Origin: Bdellovibrionaceae bacterium UBA1609
GTDB taxonomy: Bacteria; Bdellovibrionota; Bdellovibrionia; Bdellovibrionales; UBA1609
DNA length: 64,000 nucleotides
Assembly (NCBI GenBank): GCA_002321895.1
Contig: DCMZ01000016.1
Location: 138,664-202,663 of the forward strand
Direction of reading: 5' to 3'
Of the stretch, positions 25,774 through 34,669 are shown piece by piece (the stretch's first letter is position 1; each line of letters begins with the position of its first letter). A program made the translations under genes and the position numbers. The notes beneath the pieces were generated by a model, which worked only from the letters and a program-made list of their open reading frames with translations, did not search any database and was not told where the DNA came from.

Positions 25774-27489
25774 GTGGCGGCGAAAAAAGCCATTGGTGAA
25801 TTGCTAGTCCGGCAAAATCTAATAGATGTAAAGCAGCTAGAACAAGCGAGACGTGTGCAAAAGCAACATGGTGGAAGATTGACTTCTGCTTTGATTGGAT
25901 TGGGTTATGTTAACGAGAAGGATCTTGCTGAGTTCATGGGGCAGCAGTATCAGTTGCCTACGATTGATCTAAGTGCTTTTGAATGTTCTCCAGAAGCAAT
26001 TTCTATGTTGCCTCGTAAAATTTGTGATAAGCATAATGTGATTCCTGTTTCGAAAGCGGGAAAGACGTTGGTGGTAGCTTTTTCTGATCCTTCAAATATC
26101 TACGTCAAAGATGATTTGGCTCTTCTTACCCGAAGTAAAATCGAAGTTGTTGTGGCCTCAGAAGTGGCTATTAATCAGGCTATTGATAAATACTATGGTG
26201 CTGAGTCTAGCAAAGTGGATTCAATTCTTTCAGAGATGGAAGACGAAGAAGATTTCCAAATAGCAGATGCTGATGAAGCGTTAGCCAATCAAGATGACGA
26301 AGCTGATATTGAGTCTGGCCCTATTGTAAAGTTTGTTCGGGCCATGTTGCACGAGGCGATCAAAGTTAAAGCTTCGGATATTCATATCGAACCCTACGAG
26401 AAAAGATTTAGAATTCGATTTAGGGTGGATGGTCGTTTGATTGAGAAAACTCAACCTCCGCAGGGAGCTGCCGGGGCAATTACTAGTAGAATTAAAATTA
26501 TGAGTAATCTGGATATTGCCGAGAGACGTCGCCCTCAAGATGGGCGCTTGAAAGTGAAGCGACGAGGAGCTGCAGATGTGGATTTTCGTGTGAGCGTCTG
26601 TCCAACTATGTTTGGCGAAAAAATTGTTATGCGTCTTTTGGATAAAAGTAACCTGCAAGTGGATATGTTGAAGCTCGGGTTTGAAGGACCCCAGTTGGAG
26701 TTATTGGCTGATGCTATTCATAAACCCCAAGGGATGGTGCTCATAACGGGGCCAACCGGTAGTGGTAAAACAACGACGGTATACTCTTGTTTGGCGGAGT
26801 TAAATAATCCGGACGTGAATATTTCTACAGCAGAAGATCCGGTGGAATTTAACCTGGATGGCATCAACCAAGTGCAAATTAATGCTGCCATTGAATTTAA
26901 TTTTGCGGATGCACTCAGATCTTTTCTACGGCAGGATCCGGATATTGTGATGGTGGGGGAAATTCGAGATTTGGAGACTGCGAATGTGGGCTATAAGGCC
27001 GCTTCGACGGGTCACTTGGTTATCAGCACATTGCACACGAATGATGCAGCAGCTACAGTGTCTCGACTATTGGATATGGGAATTCCACATTTTATGGTTG
27101 CTGAAGCCACTTCTTTGGTTCAGGCGCAAAGACTCATGCGTAAAAATTGTTCCAACTGCTCTGTTCCTGTAAAAGTCCCACCGGATGTACTTATTGGCTT
27201 AGGCGTTCCTGAGGAACGGCTTCCCGAGTTCGATAAGCTTAAGAAGGGTGAGGGGTGTCAGCAATGCGACGGTTCGGGAACATCTGGTCGGGTGGCTGTC
27301 CATGAAGTTCTACAGATGACCTCTGAAGTTAAAGCCGCTATATTTGCAAGTGCAAGTCCTTTAGAGATTAAAAGAAATGCTATTAAGTCTGGCATGATGA
27401 GTTTAAGAATGGCAGCATTAGAAAAACTAAGAAGAGGAGAAGTGTCGGTTGAGCAGGTAATGGCATCGACGTTAGCAGACGATATATGA
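25774..27489 (+). CDS. pilB: Type IV pilus assembly ATPase PilB
   Basis: A 571-residue secretion ATPase that powers pilus extension. The N-terminal MshEN domain starts IGELLVRQNLID (about 6-60). The ATPase core has Walker A GPTGSGKTTT (about 325-334), the Asp box, Walker B IVMVGEIRD and the His box STLHTND. A tetracysteine zinc site follows (NCSNC...CQQC, about residues 458-496). GTG start at 25774 with GGGAGG upstream. pilT overlaps by 4 nt and pilC follows, the standard order. Confidence 0.95.
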   Translation: MAAKKAIGELLVRQNLIDVKQLEQARRVQKQHGGRLTSALIGLGYVNEKDLAEFMGQQYQLPTIDLSAFECSPEAISMLPRKICDKHNVIPVSKAGKTLVVAFSDPSNIYVKDDLALLTRSKIEVVVASEVAINQAIDKYYGAESSKVDSILSEMEDEEDFQIADADEALANQDDEADIESGPIVKFVRAMLHEAIKVKASDIHIEPYEKRFRIRFRVDGRLIEKTQPPQGAAGAITSRIKIMSNLDIAERRRPQDGRLKVKRRGAADVDFRVSVCPTMFGEKIVMRLLDKSNLQVDMLKLGFEGPQLELLADAIHKPQGMVLITGPTGSGKTTTVYSCLAELNNPDVNISTAEDPVEFNLDGINQVQINAAIEFNFADALRSFLRQDPDIVMVGEIRDLETANVGYKAASTGHLVISTLHTNDAAATVSRLLDMGIPHFMVAEATSLVQAQRLMRKNCSNCSVPVKVPPDVLIGLGVPEERLPEFDKLKKGEGCQQCDGSGTSGRVAVHEVLQMTSEVKAAIFASASPLEIKRNAIKSGMMSLRMAALEKLRRGEVSVEQVMASTLADDI

Positions 27490-28553
27490 TTACACTACAT
27501 CAGTTGTTAAAAGCAGCAGTTAAGCAGGGCGCTTCGGATATACATCTTGTCGTTGGATCCCCACCAGTAATGCGGATTAAAGGTCGCGTAGTGCGTGTGA
27601 AATCGAAGAACCTTACTGGGGATGATACTCGTCGCCTTTGTTATTCTATTTTGACAGATGCTCAGAAAAGTCGTTTTGAAGAACATAAGGAAATGGATTT
27701 TAGTTTCGGAATAAGAAATTTAGCTCGATTTAGAGCCAATATGTTCTTTCAGCGAGGATCTGTATCTGGTGTTTTTCGAAGAATTCCAATTAATGTTCCT
27801 GAATTAGCCACATTGGGATTGCCGAAAGCAGCGGAAGAACTTGTTAATATGCCTACTGGTTTGGTTTTAGTGACTGGTCCCACTGGCTCCGGTAAGTCGA
27901 CGACAATTGCTTCAATGATTGATAAGATCAATAGAACTAAACGTGGTCATATTATAACAATCGAAGATCCTATCGAGTACATTCACCATCATAAAAACTG
28001 CATTGTGAATCAAAGAGAGGTTGGCCATGATACTGAGTCTTTTTCATTAGCACTGAAGTATGTCCTTCGTCAGGATCCAGATGTTTGTTTGATGGGAGAA
28101 ATGCGAGATCGCGAGACCATCGAGGCCGTTCTTACTGTGGCAGAAACGGGACACCTTGTCTTTGCGACTTTACATACAAATAGTTCAATTCAAACCATCA
28201 ATAGAATTATAGGGGTGTTTCCCGCGGAAATGCAGAACAAGGTGAGAATGCAGTTGAGTATGGTACTCAACGGCATTGTCAGTCAGCGCCTTATCCCTAC
28301 TCGTGACGGTGGGATGGCCTGTGCGGTGGAGTTTTTAGCATTTACTCCCAATGTAAGAAACCTTATTCGTGAGAATAAGTTGCATCAAATTTATGGAATT
28401 ATGCAGCTGGGGCAAGATAAAACGGGAATGGTGACAATGAATCAATCTCTAATGAAATTGGTTTTAAAACGGCGTATCGATGTGAGATCCGCATTTGCTA
28501 ATTCCCCGGATCCAGAAGAATTAGATGTATTATTAAGTAAGGCCGGAGTTTAG
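27486..28553 (+). CDS. pilT: Type IV pilus retraction ATPase PilT
   Basis: A 355-residue hexameric ATPase that retracts pili and drives twitching. Walker A is GPTGSGKSTT (about 130-139), Walker B is VCLMGEMRD, the His box is ATLHTNS, and the C-terminal retraction motif appears as NVRNLIRENK. The N-terminal QGASDIHLVVGSPPVMRI is typical. The ATG at 27486 overlaps the pilB stop (ATGA). It lies 22 nt before pilC. Confidence 0.95.
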   Translation: MITLHQLLKAAVKQGASDIHLVVGSPPVMRIKGRVVRVKSKNLTGDDTRRLCYSILTDAQKSRFEEHKEMDFSFGIRNLARFRANMFFQRGSVSGVFRRIPINVPELATLGLPKAAEELVNMPTGLVLVTGPTGSGKSTTIASMIDKINRTKRGHIITIEDPIEYIHHHKNCIVNQREVGHDTESFSLALKYVLRQDPDVCLMGEMRDRETIEAVLTVAETGHLVFATLHTNSSIQTINRIIGVFPAEMQNKVRMQLSMVLNGIVSQRLIPTRDGGMACAVEFLAFTPNVRNLIRENKLHQIYGIMQLGQDKTGMVTMNQSLMKLVLKRRIDVRSAFANSPDPEELDVLLSKAGV

Positions 28554-28575
28554 GAAAACAAGGTAAGATATAGAA

Positions 28576-29784
28576 ATGGCAGCTTATCAGTTCATAGCAA
28601 AATCTCTCAATGGTCGGCAGATCCGCGGTGAAGTGGAGGCTGAGACTGAGCAGGAAGCCCGTGTAAAGCTGCGCGCGCAGAAACTGGTTCCTATCAAGGT
28701 TAAAGTGAGGTCTGGAAAAGCTAAGGCCGCAAAAGGTCTTGGTAAAGTGAGCGCCAAAGAGTTACAGATTTTTACTCGACAGTTTTCAGTGCTAATTTCA
28801 TCTGGTGTTCCCATTATGCAGAGTATTGATTCTATGTCTCAAGGCGCAAAATCTCCTGCCATGGTTGCTACGCTAAAAGATATTGGTGAGGGGCTTAATA
28901 AAGGTAAGCGCCTATACGAAGCCATGGCAAACCATCCTGTGGTTTTTGATAGAATGTACATTAACCTAGTGAAAGCTGGAGAAGAGGGTGGGGTTCTCGA
29001 GGAAATCTTACATCGCTTGGCAGACCACATTGAGAAAAGTGTGAAGATTAAAGGTAAGATTAAAGGCGCCATGGCCTATCCGGCAGCAATCATTGGTGTG
29101 GCTTTTATTGTTATCACTGCCATTATGATTTTCGTGATCCCAAGTTTCCAAGAAATGTTTGAGCAGAATGGTCAGGAACTACCCGGTTTAACTGTATTTG
29201 TGATTGATTTGAGTGAAACCTTTGCCACCTATTGGTATTTAATCATCGGTGGTGTGGTTGCCTTTTTCTTTGGGGTAAAAACCTATTACGGCACTAAAAA
29301 TGGAAAAGAAACCATGGATAAATATTTAATCGCTACCCCAGTATTGGGGGCCGTGATTCAAAAAGGCTCTATCGCTGTATTTTCTAGAACTCTGTCTACG
29401 CTGTTAAAGGCGGGTGTTCGGGTTTCGGATTGTTTGGATATTGCATCGGCAACTGTTTCTAGCTCAGTAATTGAGAAGGCGCTCCTTAAGAGCAAAGATT
29501 CGATCACCAAAGGGCGAACTATTGTTGAGCCCTTGAGGAAAGAAAAATACATTCCAACAATGGTTGTGCAAATGATTTCTATTGGTGAACAAACAGGTAA
29601 TTTGGATACTATGTTGGAAAAAATTGCGGATTTCTTTGAAGATGAAGTTGAAACCGCAGCCGATGCGCTTACGAGTATGATGGAACCTTTACTTATGATT
29701 GTCCTTGGTGGAATTATTGCTGTATTAGTTATCGCCATGTATTTGCCAATCTTCGATATGGCTGGGGCTGTCGGTGGCGTTTAA
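28576..29784 (+). CDS. pilC: Type IV pilus inner-membrane platform protein PilC
   Basis: A 402-residue platform protein with two GspF domains (about 70-193 and 273-395). Each carries the pattern F-x-R/T-x-L/S-x-L-L-x-A/S-G-V (FTRQFSVLISSGVPI and FSRTLSTLLKAGVRVSD). Transmembrane helices lie near 170-190, 220-240 and 375-397. It couples PilB and PilT to pilus subunit movement. It lies 22 nt after pilT. Confidence 0.95.
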   Translation: MAAYQFIAKSLNGRQIRGEVEAETEQEARVKLRAQKLVPIKVKVRSGKAKAAKGLGKVSAKELQIFTRQFSVLISSGVPIMQSIDSMSQGAKSPAMVATLKDIGEGLNKGKRLYEAMANHPVVFDRMYINLVKAGEEGGVLEEILHRLADHIEKSVKIKGKIKGAMAYPAAIIGVAFIVITAIMIFVIPSFQEMFEQNGQELPGLTVFVIDLSETFATYWYLIIGGVVAFFFGVKTYYGTKNGKETMDKYLIATPVLGAVIQKGSIAVFSRTLSTLLKAGVRVSDCLDIASATVSSSVIEKALLKSKDSITKGRTIVEPLRKEKYIPTMVVQMISIGEQTGNLDTMLEKIADFFEDEVETAADALTSMMEPLLMIVLGGIIAVLVIAMYLPIFDMAGAVGGV

Positions 29785-29841
29785 TCGTTCCAAATAAAGA
29801 ATTGAGCAAATTAGGCTAGAATCACGGATGGAAAGTTTAGC

Positions 29842-31515
29842 ATGAAAGCCGCTGAGTACATTTTCAAAAATGAAGAACCGGATGATTTTTCCTTAGCGGC
29901 TTTTGAAGAGCGGATGACCATCATTCAAGGTATTCGCATTTTCTTTTTGGCTGCAATTCTATTTCTAACAATTGTTTTTCAATCCATTCAGCCGGAGTTT
30001 CTTAATCCTGAAGTATGGGTTCCGATCTACGTCATTTTAGGTATTTCTTTTCTTCTAAATGGTCTCTTTCTGTATGCATTTAAAAATCTAACCCACCATT
30101 GGATCGCTAACTCGATCGCATTTGGTTATGATGCAGTTGTTATCACCAGCTTGATTTACTTCACAGGCATTAGTCAGTCGGTGTTTTTGTTCATGTATTT
30201 GGTTTACATCGTGCTGTGTGGACTGGCCTACCGGAGGAAGGGAGCCATAATCATGGCTCTTTGGACCTCTTCATTGTTTAGTATATTGATGGTTCTTGGT
30301 CCTAGCTTAGAAGGTCGGAGTCTCTATTTTGCCATTGCGATTAATAATTTAGCGTTTCTATCAGTGGCAGTACTAAGTGGCATTCTCTCAGAGCAATTTG
30401 ACTTCATTGGTGTGGAGTTGAAAGAAAGAGGGCGAGAGCTTGCTTCGCTGAAGGATTTTAATCAACTCATTGTTGAAAATGTGGGTTCAGGGTTTTTGAC
30501 GGTTGATCCTGATTTTCTGATCTCTCATTGTAATAACTCAGCTACTCGAATTCTCGATGATCACATGTTGGTCGGGAAGCACCTTAAGGAGATATTCCCT
30601 TCTTTACATAAAAGGATAGTGAGTCTTGGCGAGGTAGATGAACCTATTCGCTTCGAAGAAAGGTATAAGAACTATAGAGAAGAGCAGCTTATCATAGAAA
30701 GTATTGTGTCCTTGTTGGAGGACTCGGAGCAGAACTCTTTAGGGTATGTTGTGATGTTTCAGGATCTCACTGAATTTAAGCGTCTCGAGTTTAATATGCG
30801 TCAGCAGGAGAAGATGGCAGCCGTTGGGCAGTTGGCGGCAGGTATTGCCCATGAAATTCGAAATCCACTAGCGAGTATAAGTGGAAGTATCCAGATGCTA
30901 TCAACTCCAGACTTCTCAGAGGATGAAAGTCAAAGATTGATGAGAATTGTAGTGAGAGAAATCGATAGACTGAACAATTTGATAAATGACTTTTTAGAAT
31001 TTGTAAGACCAGACAAAATGAAAGAAGAGCCTCTTAACTTAGTCGGTTTAATGCAAGAGATTTTGGAAATGGTAAAATTAAATCAAAAGTTACCTCAGGA
31101 CGTAAAACAAACCTTCACGCGATCTACAGATAGAAGAATTCTCGGAGATGAAGACAAGCTTAAGCAGGCTCTGTTAAATATAGTCATTAATGGTTATCAG
31201 GCTATGGAGCAGGTGGAAGAAAAAGAACTTAAGGTGGATTGTTCAGAGTCCTCGGGAGAGTTCGTTTTAAAAATACAGGACAAAGGAATGGGTATGGATG
31301 AAAACAATATTCGAAGATTGTTTGAGCCATTTCATACCACGAAATCCAAGGGTACGGGCTTAGGGCTAGCTATTACTCATAAAATTTTAGAAAACCATCA
31401 AGCCAATGTTTTTGTGGAAAGTGCTGTTGGCGAAGGAACCACATTTATCATCAAGTTTCAGTTGGCTGATGATGATAACCCGGGCAATGAAGCAAAAATC
31501 TCACAAGTCTCATAG
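29842..31515 (+). CDS. pilS: PilS-like sensor histidine kinase
   Basis: A 557-residue membrane kinase. About six transmembrane helices fill residues 30-190, then a PAS-like domain (about 205-310, NQLIVENVGSGFLTVDPDF), then HisKA with the phospho-acceptor His near 337 in GIAHEIRNPLASISGS and an ATPase domain (NIVINGYQAMEQ, GTGLGLAITHKIL). In pilus systems PilS responds to pilin levels and drives PilR. Its place between pilC and the pilR-like gene supports the name. No pilin gene is in the window. Confidence 0.88.
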   Translation: MKAAEYIFKNEEPDDFSLAAFEERMTIIQGIRIFFLAAILFLTIVFQSIQPEFLNPEVWVPIYVILGISFLLNGLFLYAFKNLTHHWIANSIAFGYDAVVITSLIYFTGISQSVFLFMYLVYIVLCGLAYRRKGAIIMALWTSSLFSILMVLGPSLEGRSLYFAIAINNLAFLSVAVLSGILSEQFDFIGVELKERGRELASLKDFNQLIVENVGSGFLTVDPDFLISHCNNSATRILDDHMLVGKHLKEIFPSLHKRIVSLGEVDEPIRFEERYKNYREEQLIIESIVSLLEDSEQNSLGYVVMFQDLTEFKRLEFNMRQQEKMAAVGQLAAGIAHEIRNPLASISGSIQMLSTPDFSEDESQRLMRIVVREIDRLNNLINDFLEFVRPDKMKEEPLNLVGLMQEILEMVKLNQKLPQDVKQTFTRSTDRRILGDEDKLKQALLNIVINGYQAMEQVEEKELKVDCSESSGEFVLKIQDKGMGMDENNIRRLFEPFHTTKSKGTGLGLAITHKILENHQANVFVESAVGEGTTFIIKFQLADDDNPGNEAKISQVS

Positions 31516-31597
31516 AGCAAGGTATTGATTTCAGTGAAATGAAATTGAACTTTGGTCGTTTTAATTCGAAAATAAAAAGTATATTCAAGGGGTTGAT

Positions 31598-33010
31598 ATG
31601 AAGCCAAGAATCCTAGTTGTGGATGACGAGGAATCAATTAGAGAGTTTCTCGATATTATGTTGAAAAAAGAAGGGTATGAGGTTTCGCTGGCCGAGGATG
31701 GGCAGCAGGCACTTGGTGTTCTTAAAAATCGATCTTTTGATATGGTCATATCAGATTTGCAGATGCCAAATCTAAATGGAGTTGAACTTTTAAAAGAGGT
31801 AAAGACTCAATTCCCAGATATTCTATTTATGCTCATAACCGCTTTTGGCACTACTGAGTCAGCCGTCGAGGCAATGAAGTTGGGCGCATATGACTACATC
31901 ACTAAGCCATTTAAAATTGATGAAGTGCGATTAAATATTAAAAATGCGTTAAGAGCTCAGAATTTAGAAGTTGAAAACCGGACTTTAAAGAAGCAGCTTA
32001 ACAAAGAATACAGTTTTCAAAATTTTATTGGAAACTCAGATACGATGCATAGGATATTTGATCTCATCAAAAGAGTGGCACAAGCACCCACCAATATTCT
32101 TATTGTAGGGGAAAGTGGTACAGGTAAGGAGATGGTGGCAAAAGCTATTCATTATAATAGCCCAATAAAAGAAAGACCTTTTGTTACGGTTAACTGTGGA
32201 GCTATTCCTGAGAACCTTATGGAATCTGAAATGTTCGGACATAAGAAAGGTTCATTTACCGGAGCCGTGGCGGATAAGAGTGGTATGTTTGAGGTGGCCG
32301 ATACGGGAATCTTGTTTCTAGATGAGGTCGGTGAATTACCTCTGAATATTCAGGTTAAGTTATTAAGAGCACTTCAAGAGAAGGTCATTAGGCGAGTCGG
32401 TGCAACTGAAGATACTAAAATTGATGTAAGAATTATTGCTGCAACGAATAGAAATCTAGAAGAGATGATTAAGCAAGGAACATTTCGCGAAGATCTCTAT
32501 TACCGATTGAATGTAATTAAAATTGAAACGCCTCCTCTTCGAGATCGCAAAGATGATATCCCCATTTTAGCGAATCATTTTTTAAAGAAATACAATGATG
32601 CTATGACAAGAAAAATCAGTGGGATCAGTGCTGAAGCTATGGAGCTTCTGAAAAAATATGATTACAAAGGTAATGTTCGGGAGCTTGAAAATATCATTGA
32701 GCGCACTGTTGCCCTCGAAGGCGGAAGTACCATTTTGCCGGAATCATTGCCGCCATTTGTAAATACTCCTTCAGGGAGAAAGATGGCTTCCAGCAATGAA
32801 ATTGAAGTGACCGACGAAGGTATAGAGCTTGATAAAGTGATGGGCCAAATTGAAAAAGAACTACTTATCAAGGCCATTCATACCTCTGGCGGAGTGAAGA
32901 AGAAGGCGGCTAAACTTCTTAACATCTCTTTTAGATCTATGCGATATCGCGTGGAAAAATACGGTTTGGGCAGTTTAGGTGATGATGATGGCGATGGTGA
33001 GGAAGAATAG
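31598..33010 (+). CDS. pilR: PilR-like sigma-54-dependent response regulator
   Basis: A 470-residue NtrC-class activator. The receiver domain has Asp 53 in MVISDLQMPN. The AAA+ domain has Walker A GESGTGKE and a GSFTGA loop near residue 217, a common variant of GAFTGA. The Fis-type helix-turn-helix ends SFRSMRYRVEKYGL, followed by an acidic tail (GDDDGDGEEE). PilR activates pilin transcription from sigma-54 promoters. It is preceded by GGGGTTGAT and an 82-nt gap from pilS. Confidence 0.9.
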   Translation: MKPRILVVDDEESIREFLDIMLKKEGYEVSLAEDGQQALGVLKNRSFDMVISDLQMPNLNGVELLKEVKTQFPDILFMLITAFGTTESAVEAMKLGAYDYITKPFKIDEVRLNIKNALRAQNLEVENRTLKKQLNKEYSFQNFIGNSDTMHRIFDLIKRVAQAPTNILIVGESGTGKEMVAKAIHYNSPIKERPFVTVNCGAIPENLMESEMFGHKKGSFTGAVADKSGMFEVADTGILFLDEVGELPLNIQVKLLRALQEKVIRRVGATEDTKIDVRIIAATNRNLEEMIKQGTFREDLYYRLNVIKIETPPLRDRKDDIPILANHFLKKYNDAMTRKISGISAEAMELLKKYDYKGNVRELENIIERTVALEGGSTILPESLPPFVNTPSGRKMASSNEIEVTDEGIELDKVMGQIEKELLIKAIHTSGGVKKKAAKLLNISFRSMRYRVEKYGLGSLGDDDGDGEEE

Positions 33011-33023
33011 TTATCCTTCCTCA
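32998..33023. terminator. Hairpin between convergent pilR and lipoprotein genes
   Basis: TGAGGAA (32998-33004) pairs with TTCCTCA (33017-33023) across the pilR stop codon. There is no T-run on either side, so it may act as a weak bidirectional end or be incidental. Confidence 0.3.
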
Positions 33024-33026
33024 GTA

Positions 33027-33572
33027 TTAGTTAGCCACTACATCTCGATAGAATTTTCCAGCTCTCTTTTTTAGAATGATCTTTTTTCTAGCATCACCTT
33101 CGGTGACCGTAGTCATGCAATACAATTTGAGTTCTTTGCCATCTTTGTTTTGAAAAGAAGCAATATGCTGCTCATAGTTGGGTTCACTAAGGTGGGAGAA
33201 AGCTACAAGGAACTCTCCATATCCGGCTTGTCCCTTTTGCAGGTGCCGTTCTTGCCTGTAGGAAGTGAATTTAGCGTTAGATGTTAGAAAGTAGTAATTC
33301 CATCTTAAAATAATGTTCTTTGAAGAATGAGAGACTATAAAAGGATCTTCCATAGAAACTCCAATCCTCACACCTTCGATAGTGGCTTCAAAGGATTGAG
33401 TGTTCTCGATAGGCTTTAGGTTATGCAGGGCTTGTTTCTCAACATTTAATACGCGGCAGTTAGCTGTGTATTTGTCCTTCGATAAAGACAGCGATTCATT
33501 TTTCAAGTTTTCATGACCTAATGAGCTGCAACCCACCACAAAAAGTAATTGAATCCAAAGTATGTGTTTCAT
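33027..33572 (-). CDS. Putative lipoprotein, unknown
   Basis: A 181-residue protein with a lipoprotein signal sequence: MKHILWIQLLFVVGCSS, lipobox VVGC, lipidation Cys at 15. The mature part is beta-rich by composition, with two further Cys (39 and 152) that could form a disulfide. AGGAAA lies about 10 nt before the ATG. It is the last gene of a minus-strand run that begins at 37328, 95 nt after the preceding gene. I do not recognise a family. An outer-membrane location is inferred. Confidence 0.72.
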   Translation of the reverse strand: MKHILWIQLLFVVGCSSLGHENLKNESLSLSKDKYTANCRVLNVEKQALHNLKPIENTQSFEATIEGVRIGVSMEDPFIVSHSSKNIILRWNYYFLTSNAKFTSYRQERHLQKGQAGYGEFLVAFSHLSEPNYEQHIASFQNKDGKELKLYCMTTVTEGDARKKIILKKRAGKFYRDVVAN

Positions 33573-33667
33573 GTTGTCTTTTCCTAACTGTCGTTAAGCA
33601 TTTATGTTGATGTTGAGATGGTCCATTTGGGTTGGATCTATGGACTCTGATTTATTAATTACCAGAT

Positions 33668-34669
33668 TTATTGGCACAACTGGCTGGAGTTCACATGGAG
33701 ATTTCTACCAGAAGATTGGCGATCAAATTCCCTCAGAAAATATCGAGCCGTAGACTCATCACCAGCATTTAGCAAATAATGGCAAGAAGCTCTATGCAAA
33801 GCTAAAAATTCACTATTATTTAACTTCATATCCTTAATATGCATACGGGCAACAAGTGTGGCTTGTCGATCCGTTGAATCTTTCAAAACTCTTTCCAGTT
33901 CCACTTTAAATTCCGTATAGACATCAGGAGCAATAGCATCCAATCGTGCTTTAGCGAGTTCACCAAAAAACCGACCTTTAGTTTGACCTTTGAGTTCATG
34001 GCCTTTTTGAAAGACTTGATCAAATGGGATTTGGCTTGGATGGCGAGCCAAAGCTATTTTAAGAGCGGTCAAAGGTATGCGTCCATGCTGCACACTCATG
34101 GCATTGAGGAGGGTTGTCATATCAGGAGTATCCGATAGACCTAATTCATCGAGGCGATCTATGATCGCAAGAGCGTTGTCTAGAGTGTCATGTACGGGCG
34201 TATTATAACGATCAAAAAATCCCCGCTCATTGTTTCTAAGGAGACTCTCAAAGCCACAAACTTGATCGCTTAGGCAATCGGTGAGGGTGTTAACAGCCAA
34301 TTGGGCGTCTTGCATAAGATGATCTGGTTCCTCTGAGGAAGACTCAATAAAGGCATGGCTATCAAATATAGGTTCGATAATCCCTCCGGATATAGTGGTA
34401 CTTTCTTTTACAAGTTCAAAAAGAGCCGTATTGATTATTGTACCAGGCCGCGCCTGTAATTGCTGAAGTGCTGCTTCAGGATCTTTTTTCAAAGATTTCT
34501 CTAATCGTTTTTTTGCTTTTATAAAGGGCTCATTTTTTTTGCCCTCTTCGACAGGAGTGGCATGCTCCTTAGAAGATTCAAGGTCTGGAGCTGGGCTAAG
34601 GTGACTGTTGGCAATGGCCAGTCCCAATCCTACTAGAGTAATTAAAATGAGTTTAAGATTATCCTTCAA
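33668..34669 (-). CDS. Membrane-anchored helical protein, unknown
   Basis: A protein of about 333 residues with an N-terminal membrane anchor (LKLILITLVGLGLAIANS) followed by a charged linker and a mostly helical soluble region of no family I know. A Cys pair (CLSDQVC) sits near the middle, and two more Cys lie near the C-terminus. A TTG at 34669 is preceded at six nt by GGAG and is my choice; an in-frame TTG at 34681 would add four residues. The start overlaps the end of the lytic-transglycosylase-like gene, so the two are probably translationally coupled and functionally related. Confidence 0.7.
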   Translation of the reverse strand: MKDNLKLILITLVGLGLAIANSHLSPAPDLESSKEHATPVEEGKKNEPFIKAKKRLEKSLKKDPEAALQQLQARPGTIINTALFELVKESTTISGGIIEPIFDSHAFIESSSEEPDHLMQDAQLAVNTLTDCLSDQVCGFESLLRNNERGFFDRYNTPVHDTLDNALAIIDRLDELGLSDTPDMTTLLNAMSVQHGRIPLTALKIALARHPSQIPFDQVFQKGHELKGQTKGRFFGELAKARLDAIAPDVYTEFKVELERVLKDSTDRQATLVARMHIKDMKLNNSEFLALHRASCHYLLNAGDESTARYFLREFDRQSSGRNLHVNSSQLCQ